Below the pieces are notes generated by a model that ran no database searches, had not been told where the DNA came from, and saw only the letters and a program-made list of their open reading frames with translations. A stretch of DNA of 64,000 bases from Calycina herbarum. Its lineage: Eukaryota; Ascomycota; Leotiomycetes; Helotiales; Pezizellaceae. The DNA lies in the NCBI GenBank assembly GCA_001414485.1, contig LLEY01000145.1:1-64000 (forward strand), given 5' to 3'. The position numbers were made by a program, and so were the translations under genes. This document shows positions 24,800 to 38,239 of this stretch, in pieces; the first letter of the stretch is position 1; each line of letters opens with the position of its first letter.

Positions 24800-26180
24800 T
24801 ATTATATAAATAGCTTAGAAGTCTAACTTTTATCTACTAAGATATATCTATTAGTTTCTACGTTTAAATAAACTAAGATATATTTCTTAATAATAATATA
24901 GTAGTTTATATTATATAGTTAGTATAAACTAGACTTCTCTAGCTCTGTTCTTTCTTACTATAGTAGGTAAGTATCTATTAATCTTCTAAGAACACTTCTA
25001 TTAGTTTCTTAATCGTATTAGATCTTTAGATTATATTATTATATCTCGAACTCGATATTTCTAAAGAGTTTAATAACTCGTTCTCTTAAAAAGATATTAT
25101 AGACGCGAATTCCGATTACGTATTATAGTATTCTTCTAATACTAGATCGCTTTCTACTTATATATTATATTCTTAAGCTTTAAGTTCTATATCTATAAAG
25201 TCGCTCTTTTTAAGTAAAGCTATTTCTTTTCTAATAGTAGTATTAACTTGTTTTTTCTCTTAAAAGTTATTCTTCTTACTATACTCGTTTACTCTATAGC
25301 TGAAGAGGTTATATAAATAATATAAGTTCTACTTATGTTATTAAGTTCGTTCTTTCTAGAAAAGTCTCTCTCTTTAGAAGTTCTTTTTCTTTATAACTTC
25401 TTTCTTTTAAAGCTATGATTTTTAAGTAGTATTAAGTTCTATAGAGTTCTTATAATCTCTTTTCCTTACTCTATTATTTTAATATCTATAGTTTTCTCTT
25501 TTCTCTAGGTTTTATTTATAATTCTAGTTATTAATCTTAATTATATTATTAGTTAATTCGTCGAGCGTATCTAGGAAACCTTCTTAAGATAATTCGTTTT
25601 TAATACTATCTTTTAACCTTCTATAGAATTATTTATATAAAGCTTCGTTGTTTTATTCTATTCTTACTAAATACTACTAGAACTACGAAGTATATTTAGT
25701 AGTTAAACTCTTTTACTTAAGTAAGTATAGAGATTAAACTACTTTCTTCTTTATATTAATATTTATAAAAGTATAATTAATTCTATTCTTAAATTCTTAA
25801 ACGCTAAAGAATAACCTTTTTATATTATTACTTATTACTATTAAAGTTTTTTCTTTAGTAGACTTGTTTCTCTAGAAGTTCTCTAAGTATAATTCTATCA
25901 AATTATAAACTACCTCTTTAAAACGTGTAATAAGCTATATAACCTAGTCTATTTTATTACTAAACTAGGTAGTATAAAAGTTTAAGTAAAATAAAGCTTT
26001 TATAAAGAACTTAGCGAGTTTCTCTAGAGAACTATTAAATAGCTTTAGTACTAGTAGCTTTAATTTCTTATAAAGAGTAGTAACTAGCGTAGCTAGTACT
26101 ACTAGCTTAATAGATATAGTCGAGACTTCTGCTTTTACTACTACGGGTTTAAAAGTAGATAAAGTAGTTAATATCGTAGT
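24800..26180 (-). pseudogene. Gag region of Gypsy element G
   Basis: The minus strand with Gln-type stops encodes a Retrotrans_gag-like sequence: VVYNLIELYLENFQRN, YTSQFQQYLVRIEQNNEALY, FYRRLKDSIKNELSQEGFL and DTLDELTNNIIKINNQNY (about 25900-25530), then a zinc-knuckle remnant near 25330. The N-terminal part (about 26180-26000) resembles the leader of B, including the sequence just inside the 5' LTR. No pol of G follows; it is truncated near 24800 against element H. The first codons were not determined. Confidence 0.65.
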
Positions 26181-26208
26181 AATTAAACTTCTAAGTAGAT
26201 ACTTAAAA

Positions 26209-26239
26209 TATAATAAAACTTAAACTATCTAATAATATA
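26209..26239 (-). repeat. 5' LTR of G, piece 1 of 3
   Basis: It begins TATAATAAAACTTAAAC, a RIP form of the TGTAACGAAACTT edge. It is cut after TA at 26238-26239 by the Fot1-like element F and resumes at 40944. Confidence 0.75.
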
Positions 26240-26374
26240 GTTTATTAGAACCTAGATTATATTAGAAACTAGATTAATTTTAGCGAATTCCTAACCTTCT
26301 TTCTTTATAACGCGTTTTTTCTACTATATATTATATTAGTTATTCTATAAGAATTAAAAATTATTCTAGCTATC
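26240..26374 (+). pseudogene. 5' end of F: left TIR and first transposase codons
   Basis: This holds the TIR, a short leader and the beginning of the transposase frame (about 26320 onward, probable ATG changed to ATA; QELKIILA before the break). It is interrupted by C; 26370-26374 (CTATC) is the left TSD of C. Confidence 0.65.
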
Positions 26375-26837
26375 TGTTACGAATCACGTGCTAGCACGTA
26401 ACAAAGTGAAGTCTAGGCGACGCTCTAATAGGACGAGCACTATTGTAACTCTAGAAGAAGGAAAGGATTAAGTATAGTAGAATATATAATCCTAAGGATC
26501 TTATTACAGTTATATCACGTGACTCGGTTAGGAGCAGTTAGGTAATAGAGTCCAGTTTTGAGGAGCCCTAGAAATAGAGTCGGACTCTATCTTTAGGACT
26601 TCTGCTAAGTAGGACTTTAAATATAAACGAAGGTTTTATATAAGACTAGCACGTCTACTATTAGATAGGAGCTTCGTGCTTAACTTTAGTTATTAATCTT
26701 ATTATATTATTTAATATCTTTAATATAAGTAACGAGTTTACTTCTAAGTAAACTACCTAGCGTATCTATACTTCTTACCTATATACTAACCTTCGAAACC
26801 TAGTTATCTTTGTTTAGTTCGTTTAAGTTTCGTTATA
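26375..26837 (+). repeat. 5' LTR of C (463 bp)
   Basis: It starts TGTTACGAATCACGTG and ends TTTCGTTATA (RIP form of TTTCGTTACA). A CACGTGCTAGCACGT near-palindrome follows the start. Confidence 0.95.
26634..26644 (+). promoter_or_regulatory. TATA box of the C 5' LTR
   Basis: TTTTATATAAG lies in the LTR at the position equivalent to TCTATATAAG in the 3' LTR (39021-39030) and in the LTRs of D (41577-41586, 57000-57009). Confidence 0.5.
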
Positions 26838-26879
26838 CTTTAAGTACCTGCTTAGAAGTTCAGTTGCTATAGCCCTAGC

Positions 26880-29800
26880 AACCCCCGCCGCAGCAGCTAG
26901 CTCGAATACTAGTCGAGTTAACGTCGTAGAAACATCTAGAAGTGTGACTAGTAGAACACCTACTAGTATATAGTTAACTAGGAACGACGATAATATTAGT
27001 ATACTAGACGCCCCCGAGCTTTATAAGGTCGAAGCACTTAAGTCTATTAAAGTTAAGATACTAGATACGTATTATAGGAAGCGAAAGGAACTCGACTTAT
27101 TTCTTCTCTAAATAGACATCTATTTCAACTTTAACTCTAATAAGTTCGAAGGTAATTATAACTTATAAACTATCTTTACTATCTCCTACCTTAGAGGATT
27201 AGTATTAGAATAGGCCTAGCTATACTTAGAGAACTTCTTTAAGAATAAGAATAAAGACAGAAAGATAGAATTAACTAAGATTATATTTAAATCTTAGAAA
27301 GGATTTAAAGCAACTATTAAGAAAGTTTTTAGAGACTTTAATACGATCTAAATAGCTATATATAAGCTTTTAGAATTACGTTAAACCAGATTAGTAATAG
27401 ATTATACTAACGAATTTTAATATTATAGAACGAAGTTAGAATAAGATACTATCGCTCTTATAGAACTCTTTTATAGAGGATTAAAGGTATATATTCGTAA
27501 GAAAATAGCTAAGTAGAATATATAATTCTTAACTATTATAGGTATAATTAAAGGAGTTGTTTAGCTAGATAACCGCTTATACGAATTTAGAAAGAGTAAT
27601 CTTAGACACGGGGAAAAGAGTAAAGAGTTAGAGAAGTAGAAGTACTCTTATACTAATAAATATAGTAAGGAGGTAAGTACTATGTAAAAGAAAACCTTTC
27701 TAAGGAAAGGAGGACTTTCTTAAGAAGAACGAAATTATTAACGTAAGTAGAACTTATGTTATAATTATAGCTAACTAGGTTATAGAGCAAATAAGTATAG
27801 TAAGAAGAAAGATTCTAAGAGAAAGAAATAAATTAATACTACTATTTAATAATAGGTAGTCTTAACTAATTATATTAAACTTACGGATAAGGAGCTTAAA
27901 GTATAAGGATATAGAACCTAGATTAAAAATAATAAAGGAATTAATAGTATTTAAGATACTAATAATAATAGAGATCTACTCTTTAAAGAATATTATAATA
28001 TATAATTAGTAATAGAATCTAAGTAACCTTTTTAAGAGGAATACGAATTACTACTATTAACTAGTTCTTTAGAGATATTAGACTTATTTTCTAGTTTAGA
28101 AGGAGAAGTTAGAGGTAAAGATTCTAAAGTTAGAGAAACTTAGGCTTTCCTTAGAACCTTTAAATAAGGAAATCGATAAGTATATATTAATAACTAGAAA
28201 CTAGACTTCTAGAGTTCTTATACTATATAGAGGGTTAATCTAACTATATTAATAATATATATAGTTATAAGAAATAACCTTAAAATAATAACTCTAGTTA
28301 GCTTAATTACTAAGTAAGAAACTATTAAGAATAAAGAACCTATATATAACTAACTACGAATTAAGAGACCTACTTATTCTAAGGTTAGAGACGTATAAAA
28401 GGTATACGATATTTTAGAAGAAACTAGTACGTAGACGTAGCAAGTCCCGACGGGATTTAAAGGAAGAATTAAAACCTCTTTTCGTAGAACAGTGTCTAAA
28501 GACGTTATACTAAAGGAATTTAAGTAATATATTATAGTTGTATTAATTAGAGAGAATAGAATAGTATTTAGAAAATACGACTTATAATAGCTGTTTAGTA
28601 TACTATTCTAGAAGCGAAGAGAGCTTAATATAACTAGATAGACTAAAACAGAACTAGAAGAATAGCGCTATCTATTTATAGAAGAACTATAGTTTATAAA
28701 GATAATCTAGGAAATAATAGTATAATAGATAAGATATAAACTAAGTCTAACCTTAGATTAGTTATTATAGAAACGATTTAAAGGAATTTTACTAGAACCT
28801 ACTAGAATAGTAGAATATTATTAGATATATAAGGTAGCTTTATTAGATAAAAAAGGAGTAGTATTCTTTCTTTAGTCTTAAATTTAAATAGTTAAGGAAA
28901 AGAATTTAAGAGACTATATATTTAAAGTTTACTATATAAAACTAGAGATAAATATATTAGAAGCTACTGTAGATTATCTATATATAAGAGAACTATAGTC
29001 TATAGAAGCTATTTTAGAAACTAGTTATAAATAGATCTAATATAATTACGAATAAATACTAAAACGATTTATAAGAGGAATTCCTAAAATAATAGAAATC
29101 CTAGAATATAGATTAATATACGAGGTAGTATATACTAATAAGGAAAGAGTAAGATTCTTTCTATAGTATAAGAATAAGGAAAGATAGAATTATAATTATA
29201 AAAATCGATCTTTCGAAGTCTAATATATTAAAGCAAAGTTAGACGCTATATTAGGAGAAAGATAGTTAGTAATAACTATAGAAATAAGAGAGAAAAAGTT
29301 ATAAGTTATAATAGACTTAGGAGTAATAGACAACTTTATCTCTCTAATAGCTTAGGAGAAGCTAAACGTTCTAATTAAAGAGACGAGACTATATCGACTA
29401 GGAGTAGTTAATAGAATAGATATTATATATTAAAATAGGATTATTAATTAGTAAACTATTCTAATAAAAGTTAATATTAAAGGATACTACTTAGATATAT
29501 AATTTAATATTATTAAAATAAGAAGTAAGGAAGTAATACTTAGTATACTATAGATTTAGGAATATAATCTAGAAATTAACTAGAAAGCTAGAATAATAAC
29601 TTTTAGTTAATATAAATATATAGGTTTACGTTTATAACTTTAAGACTAGAACGAGGTTAGCGCTACCTCTTCTAAAGTACTAAGACACCTTGTCTAGGGT
29701 CCTCTATAGGTTAGTAAGAAAGCTAATAATAAAATACCTATATAGTATAGAGAATTTAAGGCTTTGTTCGAAAACCTAGAAGACTTGTAAGCTTTACTAG

Positions 29801-31528
29801 AATATTACTTATAGGATTATAAGATTAAATTAAAAGAGAGTTATTACCTCTTAAAGTAGAAGCTTTGGTTATATAACTAGAAAAGCCTATAAAGAATAGA
29901 AAGTTATATAAAAGAAGATATTAAGAAGAGATATATTAGAAAGTCTAAGTTATTAATTATTTTAAATATACTTATTATTAAGAAAAAAGACGACTTAGAG
30001 AGAAGAGTATATATTAATTACTAAGAAGTAAATTATACTATAGTTAAGAACGCTTATCTACTACTACCTAGCTAATACTTATAGAATAAGTTAGATAAGG
30101 TAGTATAATTTACAAAACTAGATTAATAAAACGTTTATAGACTTATATAAATAAAAGTTAGAGACGAATAGAAGATAGTATTCGACTTACTATTAGGCTT
30201 TTATAAATATATAGTTATACTATTTAGACTTTATAATATACTAGTTATATATTAGAGATAAAATAATAATATTTTAAGAGATCTTCTAAGAGTAATAGTA
30301 ATCTATTACTTAAATAATATCTTAATCTTCTTAGAAAAAGAAGAAGAATATAAGAGACATATTAGAGAGGTTTTATAACAACTTATAAAAGTAAACTCTT
30401 AGTTAAAACTCTTAAAATACAAGTTTAAAGTAACTTAGACACTTTTCCTAGAATAGGTGTTTAGCTTAGAGAAAATAGAAATAGATCTAGTAAAGATCTA
30501 AGACATCTTAAACTAGAAGTTACTAGAGAATATAAAAGATATATAGTCCTTCCTTAGATTTATAAACTTCTGCTGTTTATTTATATAAGACTATATAAAG
30601 ATTACTAAACTAATAACAGTACTAGTTAAGAAAGCTATTAAATTCCTTTAGAATAAATAAGCTAAGAACGCTTTTTAAAGGATTAAAGTAAGGTTTATAG
30701 AAAAACCTATTCTATACGACTTTAATATAGAAAAACTAAGTATAATTAAAATAGACACTTTAGATATATTAGTAAGTACGATTTACCTATAACTAAATAA
30801 AAAAGGAAAACTTATATCTATTATATATTATTTTAAAATATTTAACCTAGTATAATAAAACTATAGCATCTTTAACAAAGAATTACTTACTATAGTATTA
30901 GCCCTAGAATACTAGAGAATCTATTGATAGCTAGTAAAATACTAGGTTACGATTCTATTTAACTATAAGAACCTTAGAACATTTATAATAACTAAGGAAC
31001 TTATAACTAAACAGTTAGCTAGATAGGTAGAAATATTAAGAGGATTTAATATTATTATTTAATATATAAAAGAAACGTTAAATACTCGAGCTAATACTCT
31101 TAGCTAGAAACCTAGATATAAGGGAAACAAAGAGTATAAGAAGATTACAATCTTAAAAACTCTTAAGAATAGAGACTTAGTATCTACTATATATAAAATA
31201 GTAGTAACGAATAATATCTAGATAAATAAAATTTAGAATATATATAAAGGTTATAACTAGTATATAAAAGGGAAATTATAGGTCCCTAGCTTGTATATAA
31301 AAGAATTTATATAAGAATACTATACTACGCTCGCTTATAGCTACTAAGAGATTCGTAGAACCCTCTAGAGAATAAGACAACACTACTATATTAATCGGTT
31401 GTCTACGATAGTTAAGGAGGTAATAGCAGAATATAATACCTATATTAGGAATAAGGCTTCCTACTATACTCCTTATAAATAGATAAATACTATTCTAATA
31501 CTATAGATACCTTAGAAATTAGTATCTT
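26880..31528 (+). pseudogene. Gag-pol of C, 5' part (gag to integrase)
   Basis: A frame with Gln-type stops. Gag (about 26880-27830) has ILDAPELYKVEALKSIKVK and a zinc knuckle, CYNYSQLGYRANKYSKKK, at 27757-27810 in which only the first Cys survives. Protease follows near 29270-29460, RT with YLNNILIFLEKEEEY at 30308-30352, RNase H near 30720-31050 and the integrase N-terminal part to 31528. It is interrupted inside the integrase core by N1 and continues at 37213. Confidence 0.85.
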
Positions 31529-31711
31529 TATAACGGCCCTCTACAAATACACTAAAAGAGATACTTGTAGAATAGTACCTGTATTCGAAGAAAACTAAAC
31601 TAAAGAGAGAAGAGGAGAGTTAGTACGCTCTATCTCTATTTATGTATACTAAGCGAGACTTCGGTAGAACCTCGGCACGTGATCTAGTTGTATATAACTA
31701 GGACTATCATA
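31529..31711 (-). repeat. 3' LTR of N1 (183 bp)
   Basis: It begins TATAACGGCCCTC and ends GGACTATCATA on the plus strand. The adjoining element-strand purine tract GAAGGAGGGGGTGG (31712-31725) overlaps the last codons of pol. Confidence 0.94.
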
Positions 31712-34700
31712 CCACCCCCTCCTTCAACCGGGCCCCCTCTAACCAAGCCGCTTTGTCTTCCGTAGCTATAGGGTCGTTACTCTCTAATTCGCTATAATTG
31801 TCTCTTCCTACCTCGTACGCCTCTAGCTACAAAGGAAGAGCCTTTAGAGGCCCGTCAGCTGTTAGATTCGCTAAATAGAATTCCTTTAATATATATAGCG
31901 AGTAGGCTACGTAGCAAGCTAGGTGCTAGTCAAGGTCCTCGTTATAGCTCTTCTACTTTAATCGGTAGTAAAGAGACTTCTATCGTGTCTTACTTATAAG
32001 TACTTCTTTAACCTCCTATTCTTCTTCTTTATCGACGATAATCGGTAGAGGTAGCGTACTTACTTATCTAGGCAGAGGATCGTCTAAAGCTTTGCGTAAC
32101 TTCTCTAGTACAAAGACAGGATAGACTCTAATAGAGGATAGTAACTAGAGTCTAAAAGCAGAGCTAACTTCCTTAAGGATCTTAAAAGGTCTAGCTATCT
32201 AGTAGTCTAACTTCTAGCTAGGTCTTTACGTATTCTAGTCCTTTATAGTAATAAAAACTATATCGTCGACTCTAAAGTCTACTTCTCGTCTATGTCTATT
32301 CACGTCCTATTCTTTCTTTTCTTAAGCTTTTACTATATTCGCTTAGCCGACGTCTAGTACTTCTTAAAGAGTCTTTATAACTGTTGTAGCTTCTTCTTAT
32401 AATAGCCTCTCTTATATAGTCGAGGGTTTAGGCGTATACTAGTTAAAAGACGTTCTTAGTAAGTAGCTCTTTTATAATTCGAACAGGGACATTCTAATAG
32501 TACTATAAGGTAGTATAAGCTAAGCGTGGTCTATTATTAGAAGTAGCTCTAACTAATTATTCTAGTAGTAATTTATATACAGCTATAAGCGCTAATCTAG
32601 GTACTAGTTTATAATTTCGGTTTATCCGTCTATCTAGGCGTGATTTATAGTCGAAAGTCGAAGCCGGACGCCGAGGATTCGTATAAATTCTCATTAGAAG
32701 GCAGAGATAAACTAAGGGCCTCTGTTAGAGATAATACTCTCTAGGATTCCGTAATATCGTAATACGTGCTATAAGTATAGCCTAGCCATCTGCTTAGCTG
32801 TCACTTCCTTTTAGTATAGAATAGAGATAGATTGTTTAAATAATCGGTTAATAACTATAAATACGTTGTTAAAGCTGTGCTTATTAGCTAGGAAGGATTT
32901 AAAGTCTATTACTATATGTTGCTATATACGTAATAGGACTGGAAGTGGGTGTAGATAACTAAGGGTCTTGTCTCTTAGTATATCCGCTCTTCGACATTCG
33001 TAATAGTTATATACGTATTATATAATATTAGACTTTATATTTCGCTAGATATATCTCGAGTAAAGGATCTAGTAGGTCTTGTCTCATCTAGGGTAGGCTA
33101 GTAGTACTTAGTTATATACTTTACAGATTAGGTCTATCTATAAAGTATCGATATCTAGTACTATTAAGCAGCCTCGATAAAGCAGTAGGTCTTCCTCTAA
33201 GACGTATAGAGAGCCTTCGTCGTTCTCAGCCTGTAATCGTAAAGCTTAAAGTGTCTTAGCATCCTTATTTGCTTTACGGATTCGTTTAGAGAGCGTAAGA
33301 GACTCCTAGAAGTAGTCGTCGTCGACTGGAGCTAGTGTAATAGAGCTTATTTTAACCCCGAGGTCTTTAAGTGTTTCTATATCGACTTGTTCTTTCGTCA
33401 AGAGCGTATAGGTCTAGTATTGTTCTTTTAGCTCCTTCTAAGTCTGTAACTCGTCTGTTTTTCGTGTTAAAGCGTCTGCCTTTCTATTCTCTTTTCTAGA
33501 ACGGTATATTACTATAAAGTAGTATTCGGCTAAAGCTTTAGCCTATCTAGCTTAACGTATAGTAAGCTGCTTTGTCGTTATAAAGTACTCGAGTGCTTTA
33601 TAGTTAGTATAAATACGAACTTTCTCGTATATGCTTTGTAATTCCGGTCTCTATTCTATAAGCGAGCGTATGATTACGAGTATCTCTTTATTATAAATCT
33701 CGTAATTATACTTAGCTAAGGACATAACCTTACTAAAGTAAGCTACTAGGTACTATTCGCCGTCTGCTTGCTATTATTATAGTATTCTAGCGATTATCCC
33801 GTCTAAGGCGTCTGTCTCGATTATCGTAGGAAGCTCTAGAGAGTAGTAGTAAAGGACTGGTGCCGTTGTAAAGCATTCTTTCAGCTTCTTAAAAGCGTCC
33901 TAGCAGCTTTTGTCGAAGTTAAAAGGTACGTTGTCCTTTGTAAGATATATAAGTGGTTTTATAATAATTCTATAATTCTATATAAACCTCCGATAGAAGT
34001 TGTAAAAGCCTAGAAAGCTCTAGACGCCTTTTACTATATCTAGTGCTTACTAATTCTAGACTACTATAACTTTTTCTAGATCTACTTTAATACTATTAGT
34101 TCTAATAATAAAGCTAAGGTATTTTGTCTTCTCAACGTTAAATTCGTATTTCTTAATATCTGCTTATAAGCTAGTATCTCGTAGTCGTTAGAGGACTTTT
34201 TATACGTGTTCTTCGTGCTCTAATATGTTCGAAGAATAGATAAGGATGTCGTCTAAGTAAGTAGAGTAGAAATCGTCTAAATAGTCGAAAAGTACGTCGT
34301 TTATATACCGCTAGTACGTAGATAGTCTATTCGTAAGTCTAAAGAGTAGAACCTTACACTTATACGTTCTATAACGTGTATAGAAAGTGGTTAGTTCTTT
34401 AGAATTAGGATCTATTCGTATACGATAGAAAGCTTAATAGATATCGAGTTTCGTAAAGATACGAGCTTAGCTAATACAGGCTAGCGTTTCATCGATAAGA
34501 GGAAGTAGATAGCGGTCTTTTCGAGTAAGGTTATTAAGCTTCTAGAAGTCGATATAAAAGCGTAATCTTCTGTCTACCTTCTTAATAAATAGTACTAGAG
34601 CAGTAAAAGGGGACTGGCTATGCTCTATAAATCCCTTATAAAGGTTGTCTAAGATGTATTCCTTTATAGTAAGTAGCTCTTTAGTCGACATCTTATATAG

Positions 34701-37000
34701 TAGAGAATATCTAAGGGTATCTGTTCCTTCTAGCTGTATTTTATAGTTATAATATTAGTAAGGTAGTAGGGTATCTGAAGCTTCCTTTAAGAATACGTCT
34801 ATAAAATCTGCGTACTTCTCTAGAACCTCTAGTATTACTATACGATCCTCTTCTTATCTAGCTATAATACTGTTAATCTTATATAAGCTAGTAGTAAACA
34901 TCTTACTATCTTCCTAAAGTAAATAGTAGTGTATTCCTACCGCGGATATAGTAGAGATGTTGATTATCGTAGAAGGTTCTTGCTTTAGAAAGGGCTTTCG
35001 TTAATAGACTAGGGTAAGTACTTTCTTAGGTAATCCCTTGAGTTCCTGTTTTATAATCTGGTATTATGCTTATATAGAAGACTGGTAGTTGCTTTCGTAG
35101 ATCGTAGGTATATATTCTAGATGTTCTATTATATAGAGTTCTAGAATAGATCGGCTATTCTATCTCTATAATTCGTCTGTTTCTATTATAAGGTTACGAG
35201 CGTCTACCTGATTCTAGTGAAAGAGCGTAGGGTCCTTAGGACGAATAGCTTCGCGCGAGAGAGGGGTAGGCTACTGAGTAGAGAAGTAAGGCTTGAGTTC
35301 CTCTAGCTAGAGTAACTTTTAATAAGTTATGTTAATATTAATATAAAAGTATTCAAAGAATTTTCGGCCGAGGATGACGTTATATAATCCTAGGTCTAGT
35401 AGAATAAAGGGCATGTTAAAGAATTTATAGCTATCTAATACGTAATTAGAGAGGAGGTAGTAAGTAGCTTCTCTGCTAATCTCTCTATTATATCCGCGAA
35501 TCTTTATAGGTATAGGAAGTCTTTTTATTTTAAGGTTATAGAACTTTACTAAGTTATAGCTAAATTAGACGTCTATAAAAGAGAATATATTTGCTCCTAG
35601 GTTACTAAGAGTAGTAGTTTATATACTATATCTATTAATTATTATTATACTAGGTAAAGTAAACGCTTTTCTACTAACTAATAACTATAGATTAATCTTA
35701 GAGAGATTAATCCTATATTTACCTAAGGTAGAGTCTTCTCTTAGGTATATTCGTTTCCTAACTTAGATCTAGCTTCTTCTTCTTTCTCTAGCTCGCTTAA
35801 GTCTACCTTCTTATAGACTCTTAGCTATAGGCAGGACTTGATATAATAGCCGACTTCTCCATAGTTATAACACATGTCAGTAGAGGGGTGAATACTAGCT
35901 ACGCGAGTAGGAATTTCTAGAGAACGTGTAGCTATAGCCGTATTTATAGCTGTAGTAGGTAGATACTTGCTTATACGCTTTCTAGCCTTTTCTTCTATAA
36001 TATCTTATAGGTCGTTGTCAACGCTACTAGTAAGAGTATAAAAGAGGTCTATGTCTCCCTTAGCTTAAAGTCTAACAACTGTAAGAGCTTGTCAGAGGTT
36101 GATAGTTAACTTATTAAAAAGGTTGTTAATTCTATCTTACTTTAGAGCCCTAGACTTGTCTACCAGCTTCTAGAACTTTGCTCGAAACTCGTAGAACGTC
36201 TCTTAAGCTATTCGTAGCTCTTAGTACTTCTTATAAGCCTCGTTACAAACGTACAGACTAACTATAATATTATAGAGGTAAGCTAGCATCTTATTATAAG
36301 TAGTAAATCGGTTATTAGCATCGAACTTGTATTTTAGGTGAATATAATTACATGCTTAGCTAGTAGTAGCGTAATATACCAGATTTATCTTTGCCTCCTT
36401 AGATTCGAAGTAGTCAGTATTAATATATAGCTTTGCTATAATTTCAGTCTTCTAGGTATTATACGTAATCTGGTCGTCTTCTATCGTAAACGTACGTGGA
36501 TTCTCTACTTTACTAGTCTTCTTAGAAGACTAGGTAGTAGGAGTGAATTAGGTAACCTTTTTAGCTTTAAGCTCTATAGAGGTATATTCACAGCGTACGT
36601 GTATTTCTACTACTTAAGGGGTAGATCTAGTATTAACTTCAAGGTAGTAGACCTTATCTATAAGAGTAGTTATCGTTTAAAGGATTTGTCGTAAGGCATC
36701 GTCGACTATAAGAGGAGGAGGTGACTTAGACTTTGCTACTGTAGAAGAGCTAGTAGTAGCCTTGCCAGTAGGTGGAGGTAGTAGTACTATAGCTCGGGAA
36801 GAGGTCTTAGTCTTTCGAGAGCTAGTATTAATAGTAGGTAGCAAAGGTAAAGGTAAAGGTAGAAGCTCTTCGTCCGATTACTTATCGAGCTAGCTAAGAG
36901 AGGAGCGTTATAACTTGTTACCGTATACGAAGGGATTTGTTATAAGGTAAATATATATGTTTTTATTCGTCAGTTTTGGGATATTCGTATGCCTTCTTAA
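31708..37000 (-). pseudogene. Gag-pol of N1
   Basis: The minus-strand frame starts near 36970. Gag ends with a well-preserved zinc knuckle, CYNYGEVGYYIKSC, near 35890-35845 (family CX2CX4HX4C). RT has [20 protein letters not shown] near 34300-34240 with the YLDD motif intact, followed by EHEEHV as in Tf1/sushi-like Gypsy elements. RNase H lies near 33500-33900. The integrase zinc region is YECRRADILRDKTLSYLHP near 33000-32950. The frame ends ...WLEGARLKEGVV with a TGA just inside the 3' LTR. RIP-type stops are fewer than in C or N2, but the gene is still broken. Confidence 0.85.
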
Positions 37001-37024
37001 GCGAGAGTGTGAGTTTAGTTTTAG

Positions 37025-37207
37025 TATAACAGCTCTCTATAAATATACTAAAAGAGATACTTATAAAATAGTACCTATATTCGAAGAAAACTAAACTAAA
37101 GAGAGAAGAGGAGAGTTAGTACGCTCTGTCTCTATTTATATACACTAAGCGAGACTTCGGTAGAACCTCGGCACGTGATCCAGTCGTATGTGACTGGGAC
37201 TGTTATA
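37025..37207 (-). repeat. 5' LTR of N1 (183 bp)
   Basis: It has the same length as the other LTR and differs from it only by transitions where compared. The element start reads TATAACAGTCCCAGTC. Confidence 0.94.
37131..37144 (-). promoter_or_regulatory. TATA box of the N1 5' LTR
   Basis: The element strand reads GTATATAAATAGAG. The same sequence is present in the 5' LTR of N2 (near 54880-54890). Confidence 0.5.
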
Positions 37208-37212
37208 ATCTT

Positions 37213-38230
37213 AGGATTTTATTATTAAATTACTAAAATCTAAAGATCTAATAATAAGAGTTAAGTATAACTCGATTCTAGTTATTATAGAATAGCTTAC
37301 GAAATATATAATTCTAGTACTATATATAGAATTAAGTATAGCCGAGGAATTAGTATTCGTATTCCTTAGAGAAGTAGTCTTAAGACATAGACTATCTAAA
37401 GAAATACTCTTAGATAGAGATAAACTCTTTACTTTAAAATTTTAAATCGCTCTTATAAAACGATTAAGTACGAAAAGAAAGCTTTTAATAGCTTTCTACT
37501 CTTAAATAAATAAAAGAAACGAATATATAAATTAAGTAGTAGAAACATACCTTCGTTATTATATAAACTACTAGTAAGACAACTAAGTAGAACTACTACT
37601 CTTAGCATAGTTTATCTATAACAGTTTAGTAACAGAAACAACGCTTATTATACTATTCTACTCTAACTTTAGATATAAATTAATAATATATCGAGAACTA
37701 CTATCTATAACTATCGATAACTAACTTACTTATGTTTAAGTCTTAAAGATTAAAAATCTATATAAGGAACTTATAGAGAACTTATAGTTTATAGTAGAAA
37801 GGAACGCGTACTACTATAATAAACGACGTAGTTAGGAGCTAACGCTAAAAGAGGGAGATAAAGTCTATCTAGTATAAAAAAATATTAATATAAAAAGATT
37901 AAATAATAAACTAGATTATAAAAAACTTAGACTATTTAAAATTAAGCGAGTTAGAAGACCTTTAAATTATAAATTAGTACTACTAAAAACAATAAATATC
38001 TACCTAGTATTCTATATATCCTTACTTAAACTAGTACTACTAGGAGTACTACTAGCCCTATTTATAGAAATTCAACTATTTAATCTAAACGCTAAATATA
38101 AAGTCGAAAGTATTCTTAACTATAAGATTATTAGAAATAAGATTAAGTATTTAATTAAATAGTTAGACTATCTATATTTAGAGAATATATAGAAACTAAA
38201 AAAGCAACCTTAACTATTACTTAAGAGAAC
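37213..38230 (+). pseudogene. Gag-pol of C, 3' part (integrase and chromodomain)
   Basis: Removing N1 and one TSD joins LVSQDFIIKLLKSKDL across the break, matching the uninterrupted copy A. The integrase core continues to about 37500, its C-terminal region to about 38080, and a chromodomain remnant (KYLIKQLDYLYLENIQK) lies near 38110-38200. Stops are Gln-type. The chromodomain presumably read methylated histone H3, as in other chromoviruses. Confidence 0.82.
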
Positions 38231-38239
38231 TTTAGAAGT

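Larger units (their letters stand above)
31529..37207 (-). mobile_element. Short-LTR Ty3/Gypsy element N1
   Basis: It is 5679 bp with two 183-bp LTRs and TSD ATCTT (31524-31528 and 37208-37212). Its LTR ends are TGTAACAG and CTGTTACA on the element strand, in RIP forms. It is inserted in the integrase of C. It is less mutated than most copies nearby, so it retains readable motifs. Confidence 0.96.
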
